Below, in pieces: positions 23,537 through 34,800 of a stretch of DNA of 52,422 nt. The number at the start of each line of letters is the position of its first letter. Position 1 is the first letter of the stretch. This stretch comes from Gnetum montanum (Eukaryota; Streptophyta; Gnetopsida; Gnetales; Gnetaceae), in NCBI GenBank assembly GCA_015680685.1, contig MNCI01023340.1:57184-109605 (forward strand), written 5' to 3'. A program made the position numbers and the translations under genes. Under the pieces are notes generated by a model. That model was not told the origin of the DNA. It did no database searches and saw only the letters and a list, made by a program, of their open reading frames with translations.

Positions 23537-24116
23537 GAGCAAATATTGTACCTGAACACATGTTTGTGTATGGAAATAAAGACGAACTTCTTGGATAAAC
23601 CTTGTAGTGCATGGAGTAGGCTAAATAGGATTTTATTTATTGTTATTTACTATTTATCATTTAATCACTTTATTAGTTATTAAATCTCTCTCAACCCTTC
23701 TCTCCTAGTTAAGTGCCTTAGTACGACCGCTTTGAGCATGTGCGTTGCGCTTGGTGATCCCAGCAATGATTAGCATTTGGTAACCAAGGTTGCATTGGTT
23801 CAAGGTGTGAACGGTAAGTGGGAATGGATGTTGATGCTAGGTTAATTCAGACTTAGTTAGTTAAAGTTAGTTAATTAGTCTCTTCAACCCTTCACCTCCC
23901 AGCATAGGAGATAAAACATAAAATACTATAAAAATCATATACCTCAGACTTAACCATACACCGTGACAAATACAAGTAAGTCTAGGAAGATAATGAATAA
24001 TTAACCTTAAGTGTTCCATGAGGTGTGTAGGAACTTAGTCTGCAGAGTTCAATCAGATCATGCGTGTTACGCTCGTATTCGTATGGTTGAGTGTAGGGGT
24101 ACCTCGCCACTCATCA
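23537..24116 (+). repeat. Truncated 5' LTR of element C
   Basis: Nearly identical to 47143-47729, beginning at GAGCAAATATTGTACC. U3 and the TATA box (positions 1-187 of the LTR) are missing. The deletion joint with E2 is at about 23530-23537. Confidence 0.9.
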
Positions 24117-24117
24117 T

Positions 24118-24136
24118 TGGCATTGTTGTTGGGGAC
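24118..24136 (+). other. Primer binding site of element C (tRNA-Asp, decayed)
   Basis: TGGCATTGTTGTTGGGGAC, one base after the LTR; the tRNA-Asp site with C-to-T changes, compare 2140-2158 in A. Confidence 0.75.
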
Positions 24137-24260
24137 TAAGTGTTTGTGCGCTAAGTAGAACATAGGAGATCACTCACATCGTTGGGAGCTTAAACGAACC
24201 TTAGGGTTAATTAAACAAGAAATTTATATAACGGTTAATTAGCACACTGAATAAGACACA

Positions 24261-25648
24261 ATGTCTTCTTATTCTTCTCATAAGAGCATTACACCACCTA
24301 GGGATAATACAAGAAATAGTCGGCAATCTAAAACACATAACCAATTTAGCCAGTTCCTCAACAACATCGGGTAGTATATACTCATCCCGATGAGTTCATA
24401 CCAAATTTTACCTTTATCCTCCATTAAGACGAACAGCTGCAATGCAGATACTTGCAAGGAAACATAGTGTTACCTCCAAATCGATCAATCCCAAACATGC
24501 TTATTCGTGCTCTTGCACAAATAGGCATGACACAGCTCTATGCTGAATACATTATAGGTGATTTTGACACAAGGGATTATCATCCCATAGCAGCACAACA
24601 TATAAGGGACTCAAGGCAAGAGAGCCACCATACACTGTTGAAGGGAAAATGGGTCCTACACATCCTAAGTGAAATTGGAGATGGTGAACCACTTATAACG
24701 GGTTCTCTATCGAATGATGTTCCCCCTCCTAATGATAGTGAGGAGGTGGGGTATCAGAACCTATGATCCATGATACACAACCTTGGTTCTAATCCCCATG
24801 AATGCCAACTGTTCACTGAGGAAACAAAAACACATGACAAGGATGGGCACTCAGATCGTCATCATGATCGGGGCCAAAGCCATAGAAGAGAAGGTCAGAA
24901 ACATCGTCATGGAGATGGTTATCCTTCTTCTTCCCCTTCTTCACATCATTCACCCTCTTCTTCCACATTTGGGCATAGCCATCAAGAGCATAATGGGGAG
25001 GATAGAGGTAGACAAAATGAGAGACCTTGATGAGAAAGTTGAGAGCGAGGACAAAGGCATGAACGAAGGGAAAGTAGGGAACAACGTAGACACCATAGAC
25101 GTCATGAATGAGACAATCATGACAAGCCCCTACTTGGAACTCAGAGTATGCTAGATATAACGGAGGTAGTGAGAATACTGACAAGGCATCAAAGAGATAG
25201 CCGAATCAAGTGCTTAGACATGAACAACATCCCACACTTCGAAGGGGGATACAACGTGGATCAGAAAAATCATTTATAGGCATTCCATGATGCCTGTGCC
25301 TTGTAGAACATAGAGAATGAGTGGCAGAAACTCAAGTTGTTTCCCAGGACACTCATAAAGGAAGCAGAGAGTTGGTACTAGTCCTTAGAACTAGAAACCA
25401 TTAGAAGGTGGAGTATGATGTTAGAACTCTTCAATGATAAATATCAAACGTACTCTAGAGTGTCTAATTTGTGTAAGCAGATCCAAGGATGGAAGCAAGG
25501 TACTCATGAACCCTTGGATGCTGCCATGGGCCACTACTATGCACTGTTACATCATTGCCTGGGCCATGGTTACGCACAGCGGGATCAACTATGCCATTTC
25601 ATAGATGGGCTAAGGTATAAAACTAGGAGAACCATTGGGACTTATGCC
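24261..25648 (+). pseudogene. gag: Gag of element C, 5' part
   Basis: ATG at 24261 (reads MSSYSSHK), comparable to the start in A. It contains NIVLPPNRSIPNML (24459), the basic His/Ser/Arg linker, PHFEGGYNVDQ (25230) and LELFNDKYQTYSRVSNL (25420), each matching A. Several stops (TAG at 24370-24372, TGA near 25027) and frame changes. The frame runs into GTYA at 25638-25649, where element D starts; it resumes at 43184 with AQGRLSELRSHD. Confidence 0.85.
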
Positions 25649-27239
25649 TGAAACATCGTGGAAATTGCGAATCGGCCTAAGGAAAAGATTCACGATTCGG
25701 GCAAAAGTTTGCAACAAAAATCTAGAAGACATAGCAAGGCAAAGAGGTGTGTAGCATCAAGTCTCCAAGTTTCTTGCAAATTTCAACCTTACTTTGTTTT
25801 CTCTCTTTACGCTACATTACGCAACATAGCGTAGTGTCACTCAGCATAACTCTGCTTAACATAGCCCGATATCAGAAAGTAACTTACTTCGGCGAATTTG
25901 ACGAAGTTTAAGGTCTAAGACTTGTCACATATTCTGCTAAGTATTTTGTGCAGGGCTGAGTGTACGCTCCGTTATGCAGAGCAGCGTAATGAGCTTCCAA
26001 GAAGTCAAAGTCAGAGTCTAAAGAAGCATGGCTAATTGATTTCTTCTTTTTTGCAGATTGGTCACTTTACACTTATTACGCTACGCAGCGTAAACAAGCG
26101 TACCTTATTGTAAAGTTGACCATGTTTGATGCTCTATTACGCTTTGTGACATAAATGAGCGTAAAATAGCTTGAGCTAACTACTTCTATGCTCTATTATG
26201 CTTTGCCATGCTACGCAGCGTAAATGAACATAATACAGCCTAAGGCCAGCTAAGAGAATACTAGACACGCACCTGCTATCCACACGCACAATACACTAAT
26301 GCGCATATTATGCGTAATCATGAAGCGGCTTCGGAAAAAGTGGTTGACAGCATACCTTTTCCAAAAAAACGTGATGCCACATGACCAGCTTCAACACAAA
26401 GTTTGCCAAGTCAACGACATTCTAAAAGTTCGAGACACGTGTCATCGGGACCATGGCTTCTCCACATGTTATCGAACTTATAAATACTCTAGTTGGTGAA
26501 GAAAGAAGGGATCTGGATCATCTTTTTTTTGGCAGCATCACCTTTTAGTAGAGACAGAAGAAATTTTTGAGCATTGGTAGCAGGAGCGATAAGTCTTTTG
26601 GTGAAAATACAGTTCTCTCCATCGATGACCATTATCAACTTTGAGCAGAGACTATCGAAGGCAAAAAGAGCAGATCAGAGATCGAGGGATCATCTGGTGC
26701 AGTTGGCAAGGTTTATTGATCAAAAATAGTTGATTGATAGACATCCAGGCTTGACCTTCCTTGCATCCCATCTTTGGCTTACGAGGTAGATCGAGCTTCA
26801 TTCTGTACTCCTTATTGAACAATTTTCTTGTTGCTTTGTGTATGCTTCGCACAGGATAACCGGAGTTTGCTATTGGAACTTTGTATACAATATACTCAGT
26901 CTTTGAATCAAAACATAGATCTTGGAATTGTGCACTTTTCTAAATCTGATCCTCCTTGTCGCATTGACGTTGTCGTTTTTTCGATTTATTTACATCGTTT
27001 TCTACTCCTTCTACGATTCATCGAACTAATTTGTCTTATGGAATATCTATATAATACACATATTATCGTGATATTCGTCAATTTATTGATTGAGTAAGTT
27101 CTTGTCTGATTGACAAGATCGTTCAGGGCACCGCGGGTTCGTTTTCTCTAGCATGGCCCTTGCACGGATCCGTGGTTAAGACTGTGTACATGGATTTTCG
27201 TTTGATATTTTCCAGTGACCGACATTTTCCATCGTTACA
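25649..27239 (+). repeat. 5' LTR of element D
   Basis: 1591 bp, TGAAACATCG...CGTTACA. TATA box TATAAATA at 26479-26486. U3 at 25810-26235 holds at least five dyads of the type ATTACGCT...AGCGTAA. Confidence 0.92.
25810..26235. promoter_or_regulatory. ACGCT/AGCGT dyad array in U3 of element D
   Basis: Repeated inverted motifs, e.g. TTACGCTACGCAGCGTAA at 26077-26094 and TACGCAACATAGCGTA at 25817-25832, upstream of the TATA box. The 3' LTR has the same array (41755-42180), including the perfect palindrome ACGCTACGTAGCGT near 42148. Possible binding sites or RNA hairpins; no function can be assigned. Confidence 0.55.
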
Positions 27240-27245
27240 GTTTTC

Positions 27246-27270
27246 TGGTGCTAGAAGGAGGGCCTGAACC
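27246..27270 (+). other. Primer binding site of element D (tRNA-Leu-like)
   Basis: TGGTGCTAGAAGGAGGGCC followed by TGAACC, six bases after the LTR. It resembles the complement of the 3' end of plant tRNA-Leu (CAA type) into the T-arm, about 18 of 25 by my recollection of that tRNA. Confidence 0.55.
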
Positions 27271-27491
27271 TCCGATCCATATTTTACGGGTATCCTTGTA
27301 AGCGATCCATACCCACATCCACAAAAACTTAAATGTAATACCTCTAGGGAAGTTTACGAAAAATCGTGTGGTGTAGATTGGTCACAGCAATGATTCCCTT
27401 GGAATCCTACACGGTAAAAAGCCCAATCCTAATTTTGTTTGGCCGTCACCTTTTAGATCCTGTCATTTGCTATCATTAACCTATCTGAGAA

Positions 27492-29550
27492 ATGGATTCT
27501 GCATATGCAACCACTACTGCTATGATCACCACCGACTTGGGTGCCACATTCGTAAATCCCATTGCCATTATTGGATCAGCTTCTACTGCAATAGGACCTT
27601 AGGGACCGTCGCGTCGGTCGTTGAGATTACAGGGAAAAGATCCTTCACTCACTATCTTGACTCCTGAAGAATATAATTTCATTTGCGTCAAGATCCAGGT
27701 AAAGCTCACCCTTAGCCCAGCCGAGATGGAGGCAAAATGAAATTATGAGTTGATTCACAGAGGGGGCCAAGATTTCACCCCTACCGCATATGACATTATC
27801 CCCCTGACTGAACATTATCATGAACTCTTGACCCAACTGGTTATGGCTAGGAGTCAGACTACACGGTCCATTCTAGAACCTCAAAATGAGGAGGAAGAGA
27901 AAGATGAATTCATAGCCCAGTCTGAACACGTGGATTCATACCATACCCTCAGCCCCCATACATACATAAATCCCCTATTTCCTCTCACTGGAGAAGCCTC
28001 CCATCTCAACTCAGTCATGACTACCCAAACCCATATTCCTGTCATCCCGCAGGCCACTACACAATCCTCAGTCTTGCAAGTACAAATACCATCTCAAAAT
28101 AACATTGGGGCAGTCTCATCGCCACGTGTAATCAGTATTCCGTCGGTGGTACCTGCGTCTACCGCACCTCATTTCGTTCCCCACGTGCAACCTCATACCA
28201 CACATATAACCCACCCGATGCAAAATATGGTGAAAAACTTATCGTCACAACCCATTACAAGGCAACAGATCTCAACCACCGTTCAATCACAGTAATCCAT
28301 TCAACAACCCACGGCTGGTCAGTGGATCATGCCTGTTGCACAACATGATCAATCTGCGTTATATGGTGTACAACCCTTAGTCACATCCACCATGCATGTC
28401 CCGTAGATAAATGCACAATATCCTTACAATATCCACCTTACACATCCAGTGATGACCAATTTCTCTACTCAACCTAGCGGGTGGTGGTTTTCACAGGCAG
28501 CTCCGTCCGCAGGGATAGTCCTTGTAGCACCACTTGTCAGCCAAGCCATCGCTACATTCCCATTGCCTGGCACTACTCTTTCAGTCCAACCCCTAGCTCC
28601 TTCTGCATAGAATTCTTCATCACCAAGTCTGGATCAAGCTTTTTTGCTTATTCAGACTCTCACTGAGGAAGTTAGGCATCTTAAATCTACTGGCTCTGAT
28701 ACGATACAAGTCATGGATTTCTACCATGATGATCCTATCAGCCCAATGGTCCCTATGCTGTCGTTGCCTCTAGGGATGTTGTTGCCTCATTTTACTAAAT
28801 ATAATGGGGAAGGAGATCCTAATGCTCACCTTGTTACCTTTAGCTCTGAATCCTTGTTATTGCAGCAATGGCCTCATACAATTATCCGTGTCTTTGCAAT
28901 GTCTCTGGCAGGGAAAGCTTTGGACTGGTATCGAGCGCTCCCTTGCTCTTCCATCTCAACCTTGGAAGAACTCCTAACACAATTCGTGATTCGCTTTAAG
29001 TACAATTTAAAGCCAGAAGTCACGCTAGACCAACTTATGGGAGTGAAGCAGGACCCACTTGAACCAGTCCAGAAGTTTATATAGCAATGGAGTGCTACTT
29101 TGAATAAAATTTGTGAGCCTATCGCAGAAGCCCATCTGCTGGCTATTTTCAAAGGAGNCGTGAGCCTATCGCAGAAGCCCATCTGCTGGCTATTTTCAAA
29201 GGAGCAGTTAACAACTTCATCAAGTCTAAACTGTATTACCTTGCCCCTAGCTCCTTGAGTCAGGCTTTCGCCCAAACTAAGAGCATCCAAGATGCTGCTG
29301 AGGCTAGCAAAGACCCAGCGTACGTGGCCTATAAAAATGCCAATAATAAGGGTAAAGACAAGGGTAAAGCAACAATGATGATAGTAGCTGCACTGGCTGA
29401 GGGCGCTAAAAACAAGAATAACAAGAAAGCACCCACAGTGTTTGCCGAGACCACGGCTAGTGCAAGCAACATTGGCAAAGACACACTTGCCCCTGAAAAA
29501 CCCCCCAGTCAAAGCCAAACTTTGAGCGTAAAGATCATTCAAAATATATA
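27492..29550 (+). pseudogene. gag: Gag of element D (capsid part)
   Basis: ATG at 27492 in AGAAATGGAT, first after the leader (reads MDSAYATTTA). One frame to 29550 with six internal stops (TAG, TGA, TAA, then TAG three times). N-terminal domain with EEYNFICVKIQ (27670); a long Pro/Thr/Gln-rich linker (27900-28620); then the retrotransposon gag core (28644-29230) with LPHFTKYNGEGDPNAHL, AGKALDWYRAL and FKYNLKPE. 29113-29157 is repeated exactly at 29160-29204 beside an N at 29158, an assembly artefact. Lys-rich tail to 29550. Capsid protein of the particle; dead as it stands. Confidence 0.88.
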
Positions 29551-29577
29551 GCCCTACCTATAAAGCATTCAAAACTA

Positions 29578-30498
29578 TTGAAAAAATTATTAGGGGTAAG
29601 ATACATTCAGAATAAAAAGGTATCTGAAGAAGCTCTGCAGCATCACAGCCATCATTGTGAATTGCTGAAGAATCCTTCTTTCGCCCTACCTAACGAACCG
29701 CCAATTCCAAAGTCTTTTAGGCTGGACCATTTTTGTGACTACCATCAATTGTGTGGCCACGATACTAATTACTACTAGGTGTTAAAAGACGACATTCAAT
29801 GCATGATTGATGATGGTTCTCTGAAACTAGACGGTAGTAGTCCAACACGTTTCGAAAACTAGGTGATGCATGTGTACAAAGACTCGTTAAACACAAATAA
29901 CGCACCGTACACCATGAACATGGTAAGTACGGATAGTGAAGGGAAGGTATCTCCTAAACAACCCTTTGTTTTATGTGTACCTACCAATTCACCCTAGGGG
30001 GCAAGTTCTTCACCTGCAGTTAGCGGCATCGCGAGGCCACCCTTTGTTATTCGAGCACCCTCTCCAGCCATAACCTGGTATCACGTTAATGATAAAGCCA
30101 CAGCCACACCCACGCCCAATCCTAAGGTGCCTTTTATCCTTAGGGTACCAAAACCATCGGCTGCTCCTTTTACGCAGGGGCAAGCTTCTAACCAAAACCA
30201 CCAACTTCCACCAAATAAAAAAAAGGAAGATGCGTCAATTAATGCCACCAAAAACCACTCTACGCTAGGGTTCACTAAGCCCAGGCCCCTCGCCTCTATC
30301 CCTGCACCTATACCTTGTGGGCAAGACAAGGGTACAGAAACACAGCCACCTCCCCTCGGTAGAAAGAAACACAACCCTCCGACTGACGCTATTCCACCTC
30401 GGGAGATTCGTCTCTTAGGGCGAATGGAAGAAGATAGAGGAGATAAGCAACCCAGCCAAGAATGGAACCTGCTCGATGTATTTATGCAAGTTAAGTAG
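29578..30498 (+). pseudogene. gag: Gag nucleocapsid and linker of element D
   Basis: The frame is shifted by one against the capsid part. It has FCDYHQLCGHDTNYY (29731-29775), the single Cys-His zinc motif of Tat-lineage gag with its last Cys lost, then a Pro-rich linker (30010-30400) and a stretch before PRO that has its counterpart in E1 (TSIPMDEGLSTEE, 30587). The frame returns to that of PRO near 30680. Confidence 0.78.
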
Positions 30499-30680
30499 GC
30501 TTTGAAATAGAAGAACATAACATTGAGCCTCTATGACTTGCTGATGACATCTCAAAAGCACCGTGAAGCTATGGTCCGTATGCTGACATCCATACCTATG
30601 GATGAAGGCTTATCAACGGAAGAGGAAGCGATACATGCTGTCATGTTTCCTCCTACCGTTGAGCAACCCAAACTACCCCA

Positions 30681-31361
30681 TTGACCTTTCATGATGAATC
30701 CATCAAGGATGATCCTGAGAAAGGTCGAGTGATGATAGAACCCATGTTCATCACCATCCGGGTCGGTCAACATCAGATTCGGAGGGTGCACGTTGATGAT
30801 GGCACGACTACGAATGTTATCCCTTACCCTATAGTGGATAAGTTGGGTCTGGTTGACCAGATCAGTCCTACGACAACATCATGCCTAAAGTCATTCAACG
30901 GGGCACGAGTTCAAGTCAAGGGGATGGTGCATATCGATTTTATGGCAGGAGACCAATTTCCAACAGACGGGACATTCATCGTTGTCGAGGAGATGCCCGG
31001 TTTCAACCTGATTCTAGGGAGGTCCTGGCTAGCCCATTTGAGGGCAGTTTCGTCACCAATACACCAAGAGATACACCTCCCTTATGCGGGGGGAGAGGTA
31101 GTAATACACTGTGATGAAATAACTCCTAGAACTGTTAATAACATAGAGGAAGAACGGGGTTCGGAGATCGAGATGCCCGAAAATCAAACCCATGTCCAGA
31201 TCCCTGAACAAGTTGAAATGAATGATGATAGCCTAGCCTGGGTAGACCTACCATTTCAGGGAGAAGAGAATGATGTGGAAGAGTCAGGCCATAAACCTCC
31301 TCACCCTTACGCACCGTTTAACGTAAAATCCATAAAGAAAAAATTACGGGCTAGCGATTAA
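30681..31361 (+). pseudogene. Protease (PRO) of element D
   Basis: 226 open codons. Retroviral-type aspartic protease that cuts the polyprotein: catalytic block VHVDDGTTTNVIP at about residues 36-48 and the closing motif FNLILGRSWL at about 109-118. The C-terminal part is acidic. No stop before 31359, but it is out of frame with the preceding gag part. I infer that translation did not end here but was spliced: a GT at 31323, after the codons for PYAPFN, would join in phase 0 with the acceptor at 36420. Confidence 0.85.
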
Positions 31362-31574
31362 TCTGCGTGGTATTTACGCACATTGTTATATTCTCACTAA
31401 TTTTTCCATTTATGCTTATCAGATTTGGTTGTCAGTTTTCTTTAATATACATATATTTACGCTTTCTATCCATTACGCCATGTACATTTCCTAGTTTACG
31501 CCATTTACGTTTCTTGACTTCTATTGGTCATATTAGTACGATTACGCAAACATGCACACTTTCATCAATTACAT

Positions 31575-31705
31575 TCCCTGATGTACGTAGATGGCCCGCA
31601 ATGGCCTAAAACTAGTAAAGGCCTGCAATGCCCTAAAACTAGCAAATTCATTTATATCTTACGCAAATGCTATGTGACAGCCCGTAATCGCCTTAAACTA
31701 GCAAC
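31575..31705 (+). repeat. GGCCTAAAACTAGCAA repeat block in D
   Basis: Three irregular copies (GCAATGGCCTAAAACTAGTAA at 31599, then near 31625 and 31683) between PRO and the antisense gene. Counterparts in E1 and E2 at the same place. Confidence 0.7.
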
Positions 31706-31824
31706 TCCATTCTATAGTCATAATAACACAACCTATCCAAAGTCTTTAACAATTCTGTTTACGCTTTGTATAAATAAAGACATAAAATTAAACATAAAAT
31801 AAATAAAAAACCATAAACAAAATA

Positions 31825-34800
31825 TCATGAGTAATCTTGCCAAACATTCATAATTCCATTGTTCAATTTCATCAATAAAATCATGCGTAAATCACAATTA
31901 CACATCCCCCTAGTACCACTATCACCCGTATCTCTTAATTCCGCCTCTAAGCCTAACAAATTGTCCTCGAGTGGTTCATCCCTTTTAGAGAATATTCCTT
32001 CATGAGGAATGTCATCTTCACGGGGTTCTTGCACTAACACTCGCTCCCCAAGAGGACGGTCTGCATCATTATGCTCTTCTTCCTGAACGTGCTCCTCATC
32101 CTGTCCACCTTCTTCATCCACTCCTTGTACCTACATGCAATAAATACATAAGAAAAAGCCATGATAGGATAAATTAGAAAATTTAAATTCAATAACACTC
32201 AAACTTACTCGTGATGGTCCTACATCTGCAGCAAAGGGGAGTTGATCTAAACCGACCCACAGGCGTTGCATAATTTCATCTTCGGTTAACTCAGACCAAA
32301 CTCCGTTCCCCAGATTAGTTCCAACCTTCACCTTCTCTTTCTCCACACCAGTCCATCGGGGTGGTTCGGGGAAGAAAGTAGGGACTGTAGTCTCTTCCCC
32401 AGGAAGAGTAATTTCCCTTTCCAGGGATGCGCTTACCGTCACCTACTCCTAGAACTTCTCGAAGGCCTTAGATGCACCAATGACGTTGAGGAACAATCGC
32501 AAGGATTGAGCTTCAACGGCAGAATCTCGATAGTGCTGACGATAAGCGATACTTTCTCGCTTATACAGATGCTTATGATCTATTTCTTTCTGCCCCCACT
32601 CTTGGACACTTGCGCAAAAGTCCTTCCAGTCCTGGTTCTTCTAGGCCAAGAGCTCTATTTGCATCCTTTTCTCCACCAATTCGTGACTGGTTTGCATGCT
32701 ATTTCTGACTACGGTCTAGTAGTGAGCATAGTCAATAACAGCCGTACGCTAGTCCTCTTCATCCGTTCCTCGTGCTTGCAGAAATTCACATCGCAATCTT
32801 AAGTCTCCGAACTCTTTGGTTAGAGACATCCTTTCCTTCTCTGACCTCTCCAGCTTCTTCCAGAGGTCTTCATTGATGTTTTGACTCTCCCACAAGGAGT
32901 GGGTTGAGCGTAACGCATATTTACACATTTCCTCGTAAATGTTGCGTGGCACGACCGTGCCGGCTGATGAAGGCTTGACTGTGTCTAGGTCAATAGGCTC
33001 TGTAGGGTCCCATCGAAGGCGAGCTCCTAATAACAAATATTATCAAACGTAAATAAACATTATAATATTATAATAAAATAAGTGTATTATAGTGGTAACA
33101 TACCAGCCTCAAGATTGATGTGCTCAAGGTGCTCGATCATATCACTGACAACACCTTCCATGAAGGCAAACTTATCAGGGAATTCCCCCCACACTCTGCT
33201 TACAATGGCAGATGGGGATGCACCTCGTTCATCTGTAGCGTAATTAAGTCAAAATTTCTAATTATTAACAGAATTCCTTAAAAATTCTAATACATTAATT
33301 ACCTCTGCCTATTACAGTGGGGAGTGCATCAATGTTTTCCACCTCCTCTCTCTCCTCATGCACAAGGGTCTGTGCGTCACTTATTCTAATAGCCGGGGCC
33401 TCCTCTTCCAAAACTGGGGCCTCTTCCCCATGCCATAACACCACTGCCCTTGTTTCAGGGGTCAACCGCTCTGTAGGTCTCCCTGTTCATGCCACATAAC
33501 ACATTTAAACAATTCAGAGTACCTTGAATAAAGCTACGTAATACAATAATTGCCATAACTTTCACTATGTCTTTACGTTTACCAGACGGAGGTTTACTCC
33601 GCTAAAATCTGACTTGCACAATTTTGTCTGTGCCACTTGTTGGTTCCACAAGCGACTTAGTTAGGCGAGGCCTTTTACGCTGAACTGAGACATCTACTAT
33701 CTCTACTGCCAAACGCTTCCCTTGTGACGCATCACCCGTGTAAGTGGGAAGCGCCCCACCTATGCTGTCAGGGCCCCGCATTCGAGGTGCCGCCAAATCC
33801 CTAGTCGTTATAGACAGTGACTCTCCAATTCCCTCCGGAGGATCTTGTGACTGGGTAGTGCCAAAGAGATGAGAAATCCAGGGTTTGGATAACTAGTCTC
33901 TGTCCTGTAGCACCCAGACCCCATTCCTCTGGACAACCAAAAATTTGGCAAAATGCCTAAGGCAAGCTATGAAGAAGGCGAAGTGCACACTGAAATAAGA
34001 CTCGAGCTTTTGGCAGAGCCTGATCATTTCAGTGCATAACCCCTCAGCGAAATAGCTTGCCTAGTCGAATTGGGTCCCTTCCTCCATCACCTCTTGCATA
34101 ATACGGGCCTTTTCTATAGTAAAGAACTTCCCCTGCGAGATTGTTTTAGGGAAAGCTTAGGCTCGGAAGAGGGGATAAATAGTCTTGGTGACCTCTAATT
34201 CGATCTTTTCACAAGGGATCCCATTGGTTTCCTTCTTAGTCCCCAACCACTCCTCCAGCTCTTCTTGACATTTGACACTTCTCCTCGATTTTTCCTCTAT
34301 GGGAAGACTATTAAAGGGGACGCCGAAGAGGTCAGTCAACAGCTGAGCATCAATCTCAAAGTTTACATGCATGTGATGCATGCGCGTGCAAAAACGTTCA
34401 GCTCCCTCACTGAAGGAGTTAACTAAGGTTAACATTTCGCTTGCAGGGACATCAGGGGTTATGGCCAAGAATAAATGCATCAGCCTCACTTCTTGTAGCT
34501 TGGTGACCAATGCAATTGGGGCCGCTGTGTGGTCGAGCCAGCGTTGTGCCTCCTTTATGTTGCCATAACGGAAGAGGAGGGTGTTCGCCTCATGGCCGGA
34601 AATCGTGATGGTAATCTGCCGGGATTCCCTGACTGATAACACAAGGCACATGCCAAGATAGGGAAAACACTATTAGGCAACATTTCAAAACAAAAAAAAA
34701 TGTAATATCCTGTAGCTAATACCAGCAATGAAACCTTTCCAGGTCCAAATGGAAAAGAAAATGGAGGGAGCTTCCTTTGCACATCTGCGAGGGTGAGGGG

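Noticed and set aside
28874-29542. 222-codon minus-strand ORF across the D gag
   Set aside because: Shadow of the gag capsid frame, crosses the N and the artefactual duplication, and has no counterpart in E1.
30081-30518. 145-codon minus-strand ORF opposite the gag linker
   Set aside because: Mirror of the Pro-rich linker; Gly/Trp-rich composition follows from the opposite strand.
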